A stretch of 64,000 nt of DNA, from the NCBI GenBank assembly GCA_944989445.1, contig CALYLW010000058.1, positions 186,001-250,000 of the forward strand, written 5' to 3'. Source of the DNA: Ampullaceana balthica. Lineage: Eukaryota; Mollusca; Gastropoda; Lymnaeidae. The position numbers and the translations under genes were made by a program. The notes below the pieces were generated by a model. It was not told where the DNA came from, did not search any database, and saw nothing but the letters and a program-made list of their open reading frames with translations. Positions 24,471 to 36,827 of the stretch are shown here, in pieces; position 1 is the stretch's first letter; every line of letters begins with the position of its first letter.

Positions 24471-27400
24471 ACTAGCAGACCCGTCGTGCGTTGCAACGAT
24501 CTCAGTAAAAATGAATAAATTTAAAGAAACCAATGAGTGGTATGTTTAAAAACAATTCTGAAGAAACCTTCGTGGAAGTGTGAAAAAAATTTCCAAGTTT
24601 CATAGCAAACGGATAAATAAATTAATAATTAAATAGCGTACAAAAGAAGAAACGATATTAAGGCCCCGGCCCCGAAAATGAGTGATAATATAGTTTTTAT
24701 TGCCATTGTACTCAAGCTATATTCCTCAATATCGTGTAAAATTGAATAGGGAATACAATGATTAAAGTTCAGTAAAAAGACTTTGGGGCCCCCAGCTCCG
24801 AAGGAATGGAAATTAAGAGTTCAGTGCCCTATAGTAATATAGGGCTCTTAAGTTTTTATATTCTAAGTTTGGTCAAAATCCAGTTATTTACTCATTATCT
24901 AACGCTTAAACTACTTTTTATATACCTAAAATAGGGGTGAAAATAACATTAAGGTGCCCCCGGCCCATTCGGTGCAAGAGGTCAATTTCAAAAACCTGTT
25001 CATTTTAGTTCATTTTTATTGTGGCTATATTTCTCAAGATCTTTAAAAAGTAAATAGGAAAAATATCTTAAACATATATGAAAAAAGACATTTGGGGCCC
25101 CCGTCCCCGAAGATATTGGCATTAGAAGTTCAGTGTCTATAGTATTTTAATATAGGCTACCAAGTTTTTGTATGCAAAGTTTGGTGAAGATCTATTCATT
25201 TACTAAGTAGCTAACGTAGAAACTAATTTTTATATAGCTCATTTAAGCAAAACATGACATTATGGGCCCCGGCGCCCCATGAGTGTTAAATTTCGAAAAA
25301 AGTTGCCAGTTATCATCCCGAGAGCATACTAAACAGTCTCAAAAAGGTTCATGACGATCGGGTCAATGGTTTAGTCAGCTATAAAGGACATGCACACACA
25401 CACACACACAGAGACATATTTTGATTTTTATAAATATAGATATAGTGAAATAAAACGACATAAAGGGGGCCCGGGCCTATTCGGTGTGAGATGTCAATTT
25501 CAAAAACCTTTTCATTTTAATTCAATTTCATCAGGGATATATTTATTAAGATCGTTAAAATATGAATGGAAAAATATCTTAAACATATATGAAAAAAGAA
25601 ATTGGGGCCCCCGGCCCCGAAGAAATCGACATAAAAAGTTCAGAAACTTTAAGTATTTTAATATGGGCTACCAAGTTTTTGTATACAAAGTTTGGTTAAG
25701 ATCCAATCATTTACTCTGTAGCTAACGCATAAACTATTTTTTATAAAGCTCGTATAAGCAAAAAACGACATTAAGGGCCCCAGGGCCCAATTATTGCAAG
25801 AAATAAAGTGCGAAACATCTGTTCATTTAAATAAATTTCAAAATACATACATTTATTTATATTTCTCAATATTGTTAAAAATTTGAATGGACGATAAAAT
25901 ATTAAACATTTACTAAAATAGACAGTTTGGGCCCCCTGCCTCGTGGGAATGAAAATTAGGAGTTCAGTGCCCTATCGTAATAAAATATAGACCCTTGATT
26001 TTTTATATACTAAAATGGGTCAAGATACATTAATTTTCTCAGTATTTTAATCTAATACTAATTTTTATACAGCTAATATAAGAGAGAAAAAACGACATTT
26101 AGGGGCCCTGGGCCCATTCGGTGAAAGAAGTAAATTTCAAAAACTTTTTCATTTTAATTAAGTTTCCTCATAGATATATTCCTCAAGGTCGTGAAAAATT
26201 GAATGGGGGGAAAATACATTAAACATATACGAAGAAAAGACATTTGGGCCCCTGGCCCCGTAGGAGTGGACATTTGAAGTTATGTGCTATAGTATTTTAA
26301 TATGGGCTACCAAGTTTTTGTATTCAAATTTTGGTTAAGATCCATTCATTTACTCAGTAGCTAACGCATAAACTAATTTTTATATATCATATATAACCCC
26401 AAAAAAAGACATTAAGGGCCCCGGGGCCCATTCTGTGCAAGATATAAAGTTCAAAACACCTGTTCATTTCAATTTGTATAATAATTGATACATGTGTCAT
26501 AATTTGTCAAGATTGTTAATGACTGAATGGTGAATAAAATCTTAAACGTTTAAGAAATGTGAATTTTTGGGCCCCCAGCACCAAAGGAATGACTATTAGC
26601 AGTTTAGTGCCCTATAGTATTTTAATATTGGCTATCAAGTTGTCATATACACAGTTTGGTTAAGATCCAACAATTTACACAGTAGCTAGCGCTTAAACTA
26701 ATTTTTATATAGCTTATATAAACAACAAATGACATTATGGGCCCCCGGTGCCCCATGAGTGTTAAATTTAGAAAAAAAAGTTGCCAGTTACCATCCCAGG
26801 TGGGTACTCAACAGTCTCCAAAAATTTCATGACGATAGAATGAATAGTTTAGTCAGCTATAAAGGACATGCACACACACACACAGACATACTTTGATTTA
26901 TATATAATAGAAATAAGAGAAAAAAAACGACATTTAGGGGCCAATGGGCCCATTCGGTGATAGATGTAAATTTCAAAAAACCTTTTCATTTTAATTAAGT
27001 TTCCTCATAGATATATTCCTCAAGATCGTGAAAAATTGAATGGGGGAAAATACAATAAACATATAGGAAGAGAAGACATTTGGGGCCCCTGGCCCCGAAG
27101 GAATGGACATTTGAAGTTATGTGCCCTATAGTATTTTAATATGGGCTACCAAGTTTTTGTATTCAAATTTTGGTTAAGATCCATTCATTTACTCAGTAGC
27201 TAACGCATAAACTAATTTTTATGTATCTTATATAAGCAAAAAAAGACATTAAGGGCCCCAGGGCCCATTCAGTGCAAGATATAGAGTTCAAAACACCTCT
27301 TCATTTCAATTTGTATAATAATGGTTACATGTGTCATTATTTGTCAAGATTGTTAATGACTGAATGGTGAATAAAATCTTAAACGTTTAAGAAATGTGAA

Positions 27401-27757
27401 TTTTTGGGCCCCCAGCACCAAAGTAATGACTATTTGCAGTTCAGTGCCCTATAGTATTTTAATATTGGCTATCAAGTTGTCAATAGTTTGGTTAAGATTC
27501 GTTAAGATCCAACAATTTACACAGTAGCTAGCGCTTAAACTAATTTTTATATAGCTCATATAAGTAACAAATGACATTATGGGCCCCCGGTGCCCCATGA
27601 GTGTTAAATTTTGAAAAAAAAGTTGTCAGTTACCATCCCAGGTGGGTACTCAACAGTCTCCAAAAATTTCATGATGATAGAATGAATAGTTTAGTCAGCT
27701 ATAAAGGACATGCACACACACACACAGACATACTTTGATTTTTATATATATAGATAA
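24471..27757 (+). mobile_element. Composite GGGCCC-rich repeat beginning CTAGCAGACCCGTCG
   Basis: The element starts ACTAGCAGACCCGTCGTGCG and ends with (CA)n, GACATACTTTGATTT and a TATATATAGATA tail. Inside, modules of about 400-480 bp recur. Each has a pair of GGGCCC-containing palindromic segments and shared blocks (GTTTGGTTAAGATCC, CAGTAGCTAACGCATAAACT). The (CA)n-GACATA tail occurs three times (about 25391-25435, 26868-26912, 27710-27757), and 26066-26912 is duplicated in tandem at 26913-27757. A truncated relative lies at 39831-40188. No reverse transcriptase or transposase is visible. Confidence 0.75.
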
Positions 27758-27944
27758 AGCATAAGGCCTAGAAAAAACAACTCCACATTTTGGATTCCTG
27801 GGAGAGATACAATAGGATAAATGAAACCAATGTTGCCATCTGGAAAATGTATGGGCCAAAGTAGTGTAAATGAAATGTACTTATCTGAGGGAATGGTTCG
27901 ATAAAACAATACATGGAGCTTACCTAATGAAAGAATCCAGTTAA

Positions 27945-30900
27945 CTATGCTGATGATGAATCCTGTGAATCTAACAACAAGAACAAGTCACTAAGTCCAG
28001 CAGCTTGGCCAGTGGTACCAGCAGAAATGTTGGGAGGCTGCAATCCTAAGCCAAATGGGTCCAAAACTTGATCACCAAAACCAGATTCAAATGGGTTGGT
28101 GCTTGGTGGCCGGGGCGGTAGGGGTGGCGGAACTCTGTCAGATGACTCGAGCCTAGTTTCAAGTGGATTTGAACTGGGTGACCTTTGGGGGATTGGAGGA
28201 GGAATGTTTGTGGCTGACCTTTCTTCAAACAAATGGCCGCTTGCTGGTCGCTTGGGTAAGGGTGGAGGGTTCCTGTCCTGAACTTGAAATTTACCTTCGG
28301 ATGGGTTTGTACTTGGGGCAGTTTGTTGCAAAACTAGGAGAACTGGATCACAAGATTGTGGTGCTTCTTCACAGATATTAGTGCTAGGTTTAGGAACAGG
28401 TGGGGGAACTTGCTCAAAAGGTTTTAATGTTTCCTCACAGGTATTAGTGCTAGGAGGGCGTTCAGGAACAGGTGGGGGAACTTGCTCAAAAGGTTTTAAT
28501 GTTTCCTCACAGGTATTAGTGCTAGGAGGGCGTTCAGGAACAGGTGGGGGAACTTGCTCAAAAGGTTTTAATGTTTCCTCACAGATATTAGTGCTAGGAG
28601 GGCGTTCGGGAACAGGTGGGGGAATTTTTTCTAATACCTGAAGGTTATCCTCAAACAAATTTGTGCTTGGTGGACGCTCTGGGACTGGAGGGGGGACCCT
28701 TTGTGTGGACTGAAATTTGTCTTCACAAAGGTTTGAAATAGGGGGACGTTGAGGCAAGGGGGGTATTAGTTTTTCAAAAAGATGTATGCTCAATGGTCTT
28801 TCTGGTAACAGGGGAGGAACTTCTTCCTGCAGCACTTTGCTAACAGGCACAATCCTTGTAGCCAAAGAGTCTGATTTATTATTGAAGGAAAGATGACCAT
28901 ACACAACTTCCTGACCTTTGTGTTGTGGACCAGTTGGCAGGCTTTGAGCCAAACTTGATGATATTGAGGTAAGAGGCTGAGAGTCAGTTGTATGGGACAA
29001 AGGGTGACACTTGCTGGTATCAGGAAGAGGCTCTTCTATATACAGATCTGTTGTTTCATCATACAGAGCAAGGTCATTTTCTTCTTCATGTGAACTACCT
29101 GAGTCTTTTATGTCCTGAGGTCCAAGGGTTAAGGGGGAGGTCTGATTGTTGACATGTGTTGTCTTTGAATGAGAACTCAAATCAGCTTTAGAAACGCCTA
29201 ATGTTAATGGTTTTCCAGACACACCCAGTGACTCCACATCAGCTGGAGAAAGACTGCCACTTGGTTTAATATCTATTTCAATATGTTTCTCACAACCTTT
29301 TTCCAAAAGATTTATTTCCACTGTAAGAATCTCATCAGATTCAAGTATCACAAGCCCAGTGCTATGGGAATTTTCCTCAGTTTCTACATTATATACATTA
29401 GCACACAGATGATCCGAACCCCTGGGTTTATCAGTTAAATCTTGAGTAGTTTTAGAACCGGTGACAGGACCAAGCTCTAAGTTTTCAGCAACATGTGATT
29501 GGGACTGAAGTTGCTCATCTGTCAACTCTGTTCCATCCTGATCTAATGTTGTGTTTGAATCACAGATAAGTGGATCACTTTCGTCGATTTTATTGTCTGC
29601 ACAAGGTGATTCACTCCTGCACACAGATGCTGAACTGTCTGGGAAACTGGCCCAATTTTCTTCTTCAGCCTCATCTACCGTTTCACCAAAGAAGCTGTGA
29701 GGAGTTTCATTTTGTTGTATATAAAGAAGCTTAGGGGCATTAGAATATTCTTCATAGGGTGAACTGGCAGACAGTCTAGGAGCTGCTGAAAGCTTGGGTG
29801 AAGTTGTTGGGGTAATAGTTGGTGGGATCAGGACCCTACGAGGTGACACTGGAATTTGTCCATCCTCATTGACAACCAATGCTGATTTGGTGCGGCTAAA
29901 GAGAATGTCTTCAGCAAATTCAAAACAAGTTTCATCAGAGTCTTTACGTCGCGCACTTTGTAACTTTGGAGTTTTTGGTTTAAGTGTAAACTCATCACAT
30001 GGAAGTGTTATTTTGAGTTTGTCAGGAATGGCAGAAGGTGGAGCCGGTGAGGCCTCAGGGGAACTAATTGTTGCATATTCATCAAGTGTGACAACACTGA
30101 TGGGTGTGTGGCTACGAGGGCGGGCGATAGGTGATGTAGTTACTCTCAGTCGTTCAATTCGGCGCTCATAAGCTTTGCGCTTTGAGGGTGATAATATTTG
30201 ACTTGGATCAATGTTGTCAGGCACAAGATTGGACTGACAGTCTCTTTCGCTGCCGAGGTCACACAAGTTACCATCCAAGTCTGAGGAATCCAAGTGTCCC
30301 ACAGATGGACGTGCTACGTGGAATGTTGGAGTGTTTTCATGACAGGACCCTGAACTGGAAGATGAATCAGAGTCCTGTTTTTTAATTGGAATAGAGACTC
30401 TGCCAATGGTCCCCTGGCGACTCAAAGGTTGAACTGTTGAAGTTTTCTGATGATCTTCTTCTGTCTCTCCAGATCTGACAGCTGGTGTAAAATCCTGCTT
30501 TAACTGATTAGTCTCAGGTGGATTAACAACGCATTTGCCAGCTTCAACTAATGTGGAATCCGTGGGAGCGAAACTGTTTTCATTTCTGTCTCTTGTGCTT
30601 TCCTCCTCTCCACCACCTTTGGATTTGTCCCTAGCAACCTCTGCATCTTTTCCTCCTTTGTCTTCCCCGCCTGCCAGGGACAGGGACTTTTTAGAATTGT
30701 TTCCCCCTATGGTTTCAGATTTTAAGCTCCCATCTGAACAAAATACTTTTGTAGCGTTAAAGTTTAAGACCTGTTGAATGGCTGCACTATCCCCTGAGCA
30801 ATGTGTAGACTGGCCACAGCTTGTGTTAGCATCCTCATCACCAAGATCAATAGTATCAAATGTTGCAAGGGGGGCTTTTCCAATGTCCACTCGTCTAACT

Positions 30901-30955
30901 ATTCTATGTTTGATGTTTAAGGCCCTGTGCATAGCCAAACTTTTGGTTCCACCCC
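27945..30955 (-). CDS. Large terminal exon of a proline-rich NPF-motif protein
   Basis: A continuous frame of about 1000 codons runs on the minus strand from a splice acceptor (TTTTCCAG, ending at 30956) to a stop at 27945. No ATG opens it at the 5' edge and the frame continues to the acceptor, so this is a 3' exon. Residues 1-45 include a conserved-looking basic segment (GTKSLAMHRALNIKHRIVRR). A long Ser/Thr/acidic low-complexity region follows. The C-terminal third has repeated SH3-ligand-like motifs (PPPVPERPPSTN), four of them in near-identical 24-residue tandem repeats. It then has PPLPPRPPSTNPFE with a true NPF motif, and a DPFG motif. In known families NPF binds EH domains and DPF/DPW binds AP-2, so an endocytic or scaffold adaptor role is plausible. 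I do not recognise the orthologue. Confidence 0.85.
28381..28700 (-). repeat. Coding 72-bp tandem repeat in the proline-rich exon
   Basis: Three nearly identical 72-bp units plus diverged flanking copies encode PPPVPERPPSTN followed by an acidic CEETLKPFEQV segment (24 residues). Units further out carry LF, PS or PL where the last unit has PF, so only the final copy keeps the NPF motif. The near identity at the DNA level shows recent expansion inside an exon. Confidence 0.93.
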
Positions 30956-32920
30956 CTGGAAAATTAGAATTTTATATGATTTGGTCAATTAAAATAAGAA
31001 ATAATTCATGTTATCAAGTCACTCCTAAAGTTATTAAAGCACATCATCAAAAATGTGCTTATGACTTTTTACATTGATGAGGCCTTTAAATGAAATCATC
31101 ATAGGAAAAATTTCAAATTATATACATAATAAGACATATAGCCATGGATAAGACTAATGATCAAAATTCAGCAGCTTTTGTGTTTACAATTAGACCAAGT
31201 TTAATTTTAATGCTGTCAATGATATGAGTGAAATTTCACGACCTATAGAAATTTTAAAAAATGGCAATGAAGATGAAAATAGGGTTAAATCAAATGTGAT
31301 TAACAGAGGGTTGTTTAAATAGTTTCTTTTACAATAAACATTGTTTATGTTATAAGTTTAAATTTTGCATAATTATATTCTTAAATCATAGTTTTCTGAT
31401 GTGTAATCCCTCTAAATCTTTCAGTAAAAATAATAGACAAAGGTCTTAAAAAATTTAAAGGTTCATATATTGTGGATAAAGATGTAGTAATCTCAACAAC
31501 TATTATAAAAAAGGTTAAAACATACTGCTTTAATTTTCGGGTATCTCTATAAAAATAAATGTTAACATCTGAACTAGCATTAAAATTAAGAAGATTCAGT
31601 TTTACTACTTTTGATCTAATAGTTAATATAACAGTTAAATATAATGATTGAACTTTTCTACAGAGAGCCTTGGATTTAGGTAAAATTAAAATAAGTCAAT
31701 GTCATCAGAGAATTTTAAATGATGTGTTTAATTTTTTGTCTTATACATAACAAAATACATGCAGAGCATTTTTAACAACACTATTCACTATATGAATTTC
31801 TAATTCAATTTAAGTCAAATGTTTTGATTTAAAATTATGGGGAACAAAATAAAAAGCAAAACTAGGATTAGTTAAAGTCACTGCATCTGACATGCAATCA
31901 CATTAGAAGAGTGAAAAGGTGTAGAGAGATATATCCTTCCAAGTTGACACATAAATTCAAAAAGATGGGCAGCATTTGCAAAAATAAACTAAATTACACA
32001 TGGAATAAACAAACAGTTGAGGTCCATCTACATAATTTTGATTATCCATATGAGGCATGTGATGCTATTTTCCACACACAGGATGTTGAACATATATTGG
32101 ATGCACACAGAACACAAACTGATTTATGGTAAACTGAATTAATATAGGTTAAAGATGTTATATTTTACTTTGAGGAGAAAAATGTGCAATGCCATTACAT
32201 AAACTCAAACTCTGTAAAACATAAAATTGGTATAAATTTTCCTGTTTTAAAGTTTTCTCCTGAACTTGAATTATTTTCATTTCTAGACTTACATATAAAG
32301 AAATGATATGACATGTCCTAGTTAAAAACTATTTGGCTCAGTTTCAACTCTCAAAGCATTCCTGGCTGGAAAAAAATATTTGAATAGCCCATGTCGAAAT
32401 CGAAGATAGTAATAATATTAATAGAAAGTAGAAAACCTACTACTATTTCATATGCCTTTGACTGCAGTTACACTTTCTTTAAAAAATTATTTAAGCAACA
32501 ACCGGGGAAAATAAATAAAATAAAATAATAATGAATGTATGATTTAACTATCTTTTTTCTTAAGACTATCTTTACTAACTATAGTGTCATTAGTCTATAA
32601 TAACTATAAGCCTAAACTAAATGGACTGAGTCAAATTAAAAAGATATCCAATAAACAGATTTCAATACTGTCAACACACTTCACAAAACACCCACCACAA
32701 AATACAATCCACAGATTTTTAATATAGGCATAGGGCCTAACCCTACTACAAAGTTACTAACTACTGACTAACACTTAAGTTGTCAATAACAGTTTCAAAT
32801 GCCCAAAGTAAAATTTAGAAAAATTAATGAATAAAAGATAATTTTTACAGTTATTTATACATTATTAGGTCTTTCAGTATTACTTATTTAAACATTAATC
32901 AAATATTGAATAATGCTTAC
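30956..32920 (-). other. Presumed intron of the proline-rich gene
   Basis: AT-rich sequence upstream of the acceptor at 30956. The candidate first coding exon (ending 32921) finishes in a phase that does not match the exon at 30955, so a further small exon may be hidden here. I could not identify it. A 73-codon plus-strand frame at 31911-32132 has no family features. Confidence 0.45.
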
Positions 32921-32955
32921 TCCAAGAATAAAACTCTTCTCCCCTCAGCATCCAT
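32921..32955 (-). CDS. Candidate first coding exon of the proline-rich gene
   Basis: On the minus strand an ATG in good context (G at -3, G at +4) opens the short frame MDAEGRRVLFL, which ends at a strong donor (GA then GTAAGC). Orientation and position fit a first exon of the gene at 27945-30955. The phases do not join directly, because this exon leaves two bases and the next needs one. Either an intermediate exon exists or the exon is not used. A second donor (GTCTGTG then GTAAGT) lies at 33034. Confidence 0.35.
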
Positions 32956-33320
32956 GTCGCTCTCACTCTCCAGGAGAGTCAAGACGACCGCAACATTGAT
33001 TTATCGACCTAGTTCTCGCAGACCAAAACTTACCACAGACACAGCAGCACACGAGACAATCCTAGCCCTAGAATGCACTAAGACACTGTGAGAAAGAGAC
33101 TCCGCACACAGTTGGAATCGGTATTGATCGTGAATCTAGGAAGCAGTTTTCGCAGCATCGTCGCCATTGATGTTTACGGAAGTAACGAAAACTACAAACT
33201 TGATGACGTAGTATGTAAAGCACATAGAGACCACCGTGACCAATGTAAACTAATGGCCGCCTATCTCAGATATATACTTTTTTCGTTACTCTGTCTCTGG
33301 TGTTTTCAAAATCTTTAAAC
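32956..33320. promoter_or_regulatory. Candidate divergent promoter region
   Basis: This CpG-richer stretch lies between the 5' side of the minus-strand proline-rich gene and the plus-strand coiled-coil/death-domain gene. It holds an ETS-like CGGAAGT at 33177-33183, GCCATTG and GGCCGCC motifs, and candidate 5' exon ends on the minus strand. A 29-codon minus-strand frame (33078-33167, starting MATMLRKLLPRF) could be an upstream ORF. Promoter activity is inferred from position and composition only. Confidence 0.35.
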
Positions 33321-33737
33321 ATTTGAATACAGCTTATTTTAAAATAACCTTAGAAATTCACGCAATTTTTATTTTAATTTAAACACTAAATTGTATTATT
33401 TCTCATTACCACGTCTGCTGTCGATTTCTCACATTGCAGCCTTAGGCCTTAGTCTACTTGACTTAGTCTTAGTACTCTTACTCTTAGTCTTGGTTTAAGT
33501 TTGGATTTTAATTTTAAGATTTGTCACAATTTGTGAGTGTGAGTAAACTCACCAGTACCTTGTAACTGTAATAACATAGCCACAACTTGAACGTCTCCTT
33601 TATATAAATTTTCATTTTAAAAATTAATCAAAGTTAAATAATTAATGAATGGCTGTAAGACGCGATTTGTTTATGACTAAATTTATTTGTAATAATTAGA
33701 ATACTAACAACTAATAGTAGTCATAATTATAATAATT
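33321..33737. other. Unique AT-rich DNA upstream of the death-domain gene
   Basis: No coding exon recognised. It probably belongs to the 5' intron or upstream region of the gene starting at 34646. Confidence 0.45.
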
Positions 33738-34385
33738 GAGAAACTATCATGGAATCCCCATGTCAATGAAGTTATTAAAAAATCAAACAAAACCCTAGGC
33801 TTTATAAAAGAAACTTTAACAAATGTAATAGAGATATAAAACTAAAATGCTACCTCACTTTGGTGAGACCTGTACTAGAATATGCATCTTCTGTATGGGA
33901 CCCATCCACAAAAGAAAGCATTGATAAACTATAACAAATTCAAAAAGAGCTGCCAGATTCATTACTGGAGAATATTAAAAACTGACAAGAATAACACCAT
34001 TAGTTAAATCATTAAACCTTGAAACACTAGAGGATAAAAGAACCAAGAGCAAAGTAGTAATCATACATAAAGCAATTAATTCTAATTTAAAAATACAACA
34101 CAAAGATAACTTAATACAACCCTCAGATAGACATATGGATAAAAAAAACCTTTCTTATTCCGTATGCAAGAACAAACACATACAAATTTTCGTTTTTCCC
34201 GCCGGAATTTGGACGTGGAATGGGTTGCCTGAAGAAACCAGGAAAACCAACACTTTATCAACATTTAAATCTCTAATAAAAATGCAGGACTAAACACAAA
34301 CCATAGATAAGTGTAGAACGCAATAATCTTCTGTATAGAAGGAGTGTCTGTAAACAGATAATATAAGATAAGATATCGAAAGTTT
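33738..34385 (+). mobile_element. 5'-truncated LINE fragment (CR1/L2-like 3' end)
   Basis: Degenerate translation gives the C-terminal part of a non-LTR reverse transcriptase, including LVRPVLEYASSVWDP and, after frameshifts and stops, a region equivalent to that at 51245-51478. The 3' end reads CTGTATAGAAGGAG and finishes with an AGATAAGATA-type tail, as in the LINE at 50096-51720. It lies in the sense orientation upstream of the coiled-coil/death-domain gene. Confidence 0.85.
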
Positions 34386-34619
34386 TATTGTCAGCCATAT
34401 TATAGCAATACGATTTTGAGATGAATCTTTAAATGTAAAAAAAAATATTGAAATATAATACCATGGGCCAAAACATTTTAATTTTATAATTTATAAATGC
34501 TTCAGAAAGCAGTAATTTGATTTTGTTTGAATATATTCTCATTAAGTAGAGAATGCTGAAATGTGCAATTATTGAATTTATAGATATTTAACCTGGTGTA
34601 AATTTTTTATTATTTACAG

Positions 34620-36567
34620 CTAACTTTTCGTAAATATCTTGAGAAATGTCTGCAAAGAAAGGGGCCCCAAAAAGCAAGAGACCAACATCAGGGAAGAAGG
34701 GAAAGAAAGAAGAGATAGAAGATCCTATAATTGCATTTCTTAAAAGAACAACAGATGAACTGAGAGAGGAGAACACTTCTCTTAAAGAATCAGTTTCTAA
34801 TTACCAAGAAAAACTACAAGATGTTATTCAACAATTATTGGCTGTAAATGTTGACAACTACCAGCTACCAGAAGGATGCAACCTTGTAGACATTCCAGTG
34901 GCAGACATTGCAACTATTCTATCAAACCTAACTGTATCTGGAAGCAGCCTACGTTCTTATGAAATTCGACTAGAAGAACTGGAAACAAGAATAACACAGC
35001 TGAATAATGAATTGGCAAAATTACTAAAGCTGAAGTTAAAAATTGAAAATGAACTGAAAGACATGGAGAGATTGTACTCTGTGGATGATTTAAAAGTTCA
35101 AGCTAAAAGAATGTGGTATGATTGCTGTAAGTGGGTAACTCAATGTTATTATTTGTATTAGTAGGCCTTTATTTTTTAAATTATTTGTAATATAGCTTAA
35201 CTATTTTTATATTAATAGTTATATTTAACACTTCAGAATGAAGCAGAGTGTTCGTAAATAATTTTCTGAAATAAATTTTTATATTAAAATGATTATTTAG
35301 GGGATTTAATAATTATTTTCAGGTACCACTCAAATATTTGTATCATTACCAGAGCAGAAAATTCATAATGTTTCCTCAAATGGACAGAAAATACAAAATC
35401 CAAATCTTAGTGAATCACACTCAAGAAGCCATTCAGCAATGAGTACATGTTTTACAGACAACCCAGCAATAAATCAAGAATTGGAAATTCCACCAATTTA
35501 TCTCAGTGTATTGAAACCAAAAGCCAGAAGCATTTCTTTAACACCCAGAGGTCCAGAGAAAGAGGATCTAACTCCTGTAGGTTAACTTTAAATATTTGAT
35601 TTTACACTTTTTATATCAATAAATATTTTATGTAATATTGGAAGTCATGAAAATATAAGTTAATGTAATAACAATTTCTTTTTATTAAAATCTTGATTAT
35701 TATGATATCAAAGCTGATAAGAGAATAATTTTTCTCAACAAGAGGTTTCAATATCAATGTAGGAAAATAGAATTGTTAAGTGGCAATCAATCTGAAAAAC
35801 TTGGAAAGGTTAACTTAATTGGCTGTAATTCCAAAAATAAATTCCACATCTTGTGTCTATTTAACTACAGCCTGAGCTAAAGCTTCCGGGTGAGACTCAC
35901 ATATTTGACATGCATGATGGGTTGAGAAGTCAGATTATCAGAAGCCTCAGCAAACGTAAAGGAAATGGTAAATAAATCAGTTTTGTTTTTAGTACCATCA
36001 ATATTTTTAGACCCAAAGTTGTGAGACTTAAAACAGATTTATTATTCATTCATTGTATGGTATTTGGAAATTAAAAAGATATGTTATTATCATATGATTT
36101 AGAAGCCTTAGAAATGATTGAAACTTTTAAATTGTTACAGTAATAAACTTTAACAATTTCTTAATAAAAGTTTGAAGTTCAAATAAAAAGTAAATACTTT
36201 TGAGGAAAAAAAAGTACATCAAAATTTGTTATAACATAAGCCAAAAAGCAAAGTGTAATTTGTTTGAATGTTTTCAGATTATAGTTTCAAACAGTAACAA
36301 TTACATTAATTTAAGTGCTGGAATCATTTTGTTATTTTGCTTTTAGGAAATGACTGGCGTTTGATAGCAGCAAGAGTGGGTCTTCCTGATGACCTGATTG
36401 AACACTGGCAGAGAATGAAAGCCCCCAATGCCATGGCTTTGGTCATGAAGGTGTGGGGGGACAGTGCAGGAGCTACAGTACGCATGTTACACAGGCATCT
36501 TGTGTCACCTCAGATGAAAGAAGTCATGCTTGCAAAAATGATTTCAGACTTTTATGAAGTTGATTAA
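34620..36567 (+). CDS. Coiled-coil protein with C-terminal death domain, four exons
   Basis: Coding exons are 34646-35126, 35323-35576, 35871-35967 and 36347-36567. All have GT-AG junctions in matching phase and give 350 residues. A 5' UTR splice acceptor (TTATTTACAG) precedes 34620. Residues 1-25 are Lys/Gly-rich (SAKKGAPKSKRPTSGKKGKK). Residues about 30-70 and 105-150 form heptad-like coiled coils, and 161-245 are a polar linker. Residues about 255-345 resemble a death domain, with NDWRLIAARVGL, IEHW and the helix-4 to 6 pattern ALVMKVWGDSAGATVRMLHRHL. Death domains mediate homotypic assembly in apoptosis and innate signalling, so the coiled coil would provide oligomerisation. The basic start and coiled coils also resemble ciliary proteins. 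I cannot name an orthologue. Confidence 0.85.
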
Positions 36568-36821
36568 CTAAGCTATCCAAGTACTTTGCAGAAACCTTAG
36601 CACAGACAGATATATTTTAATTTTAAAATTTTGTATTACAATTTTTAATGATAAGGAGCTGTAACAGCAGCAATAAGGTATGGTTCTTAATATTGTTTAA
36701 CAAACATTTTATTGAACTAAATAATGTGGTTTTCATTTTTGAAATCCTCTGCCAATATATACACAATTTATGTTCTAATTTAAAAAAATACAAACTCCCC
36801 TTGAAGCAGGGTAATATGACA

Positions 36822-36827
36822 AATAAA
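36822..36827 (+). terminator. Candidate poly(A) signal of the death-domain gene
   Basis: AATAAA lies 255 bp after the stop codon, within AT-rich 3' sequence. Further AATAAA motifs occur downstream (for example near 37088), so the choice is uncertain. Confidence 0.4.

Noticed and set aside
25390..25725. 111-codon frame beginning with HTHTHT
   Set aside because: It lies within the GGGCCC-rich composite repeat and starts in its (CA)n tail; no conserved domain.
31911..32132. 73-codon plus-strand frame
   Set aside because: Isolated, without recognisable domain or splice sites; probably chance in AT-rich DNA.
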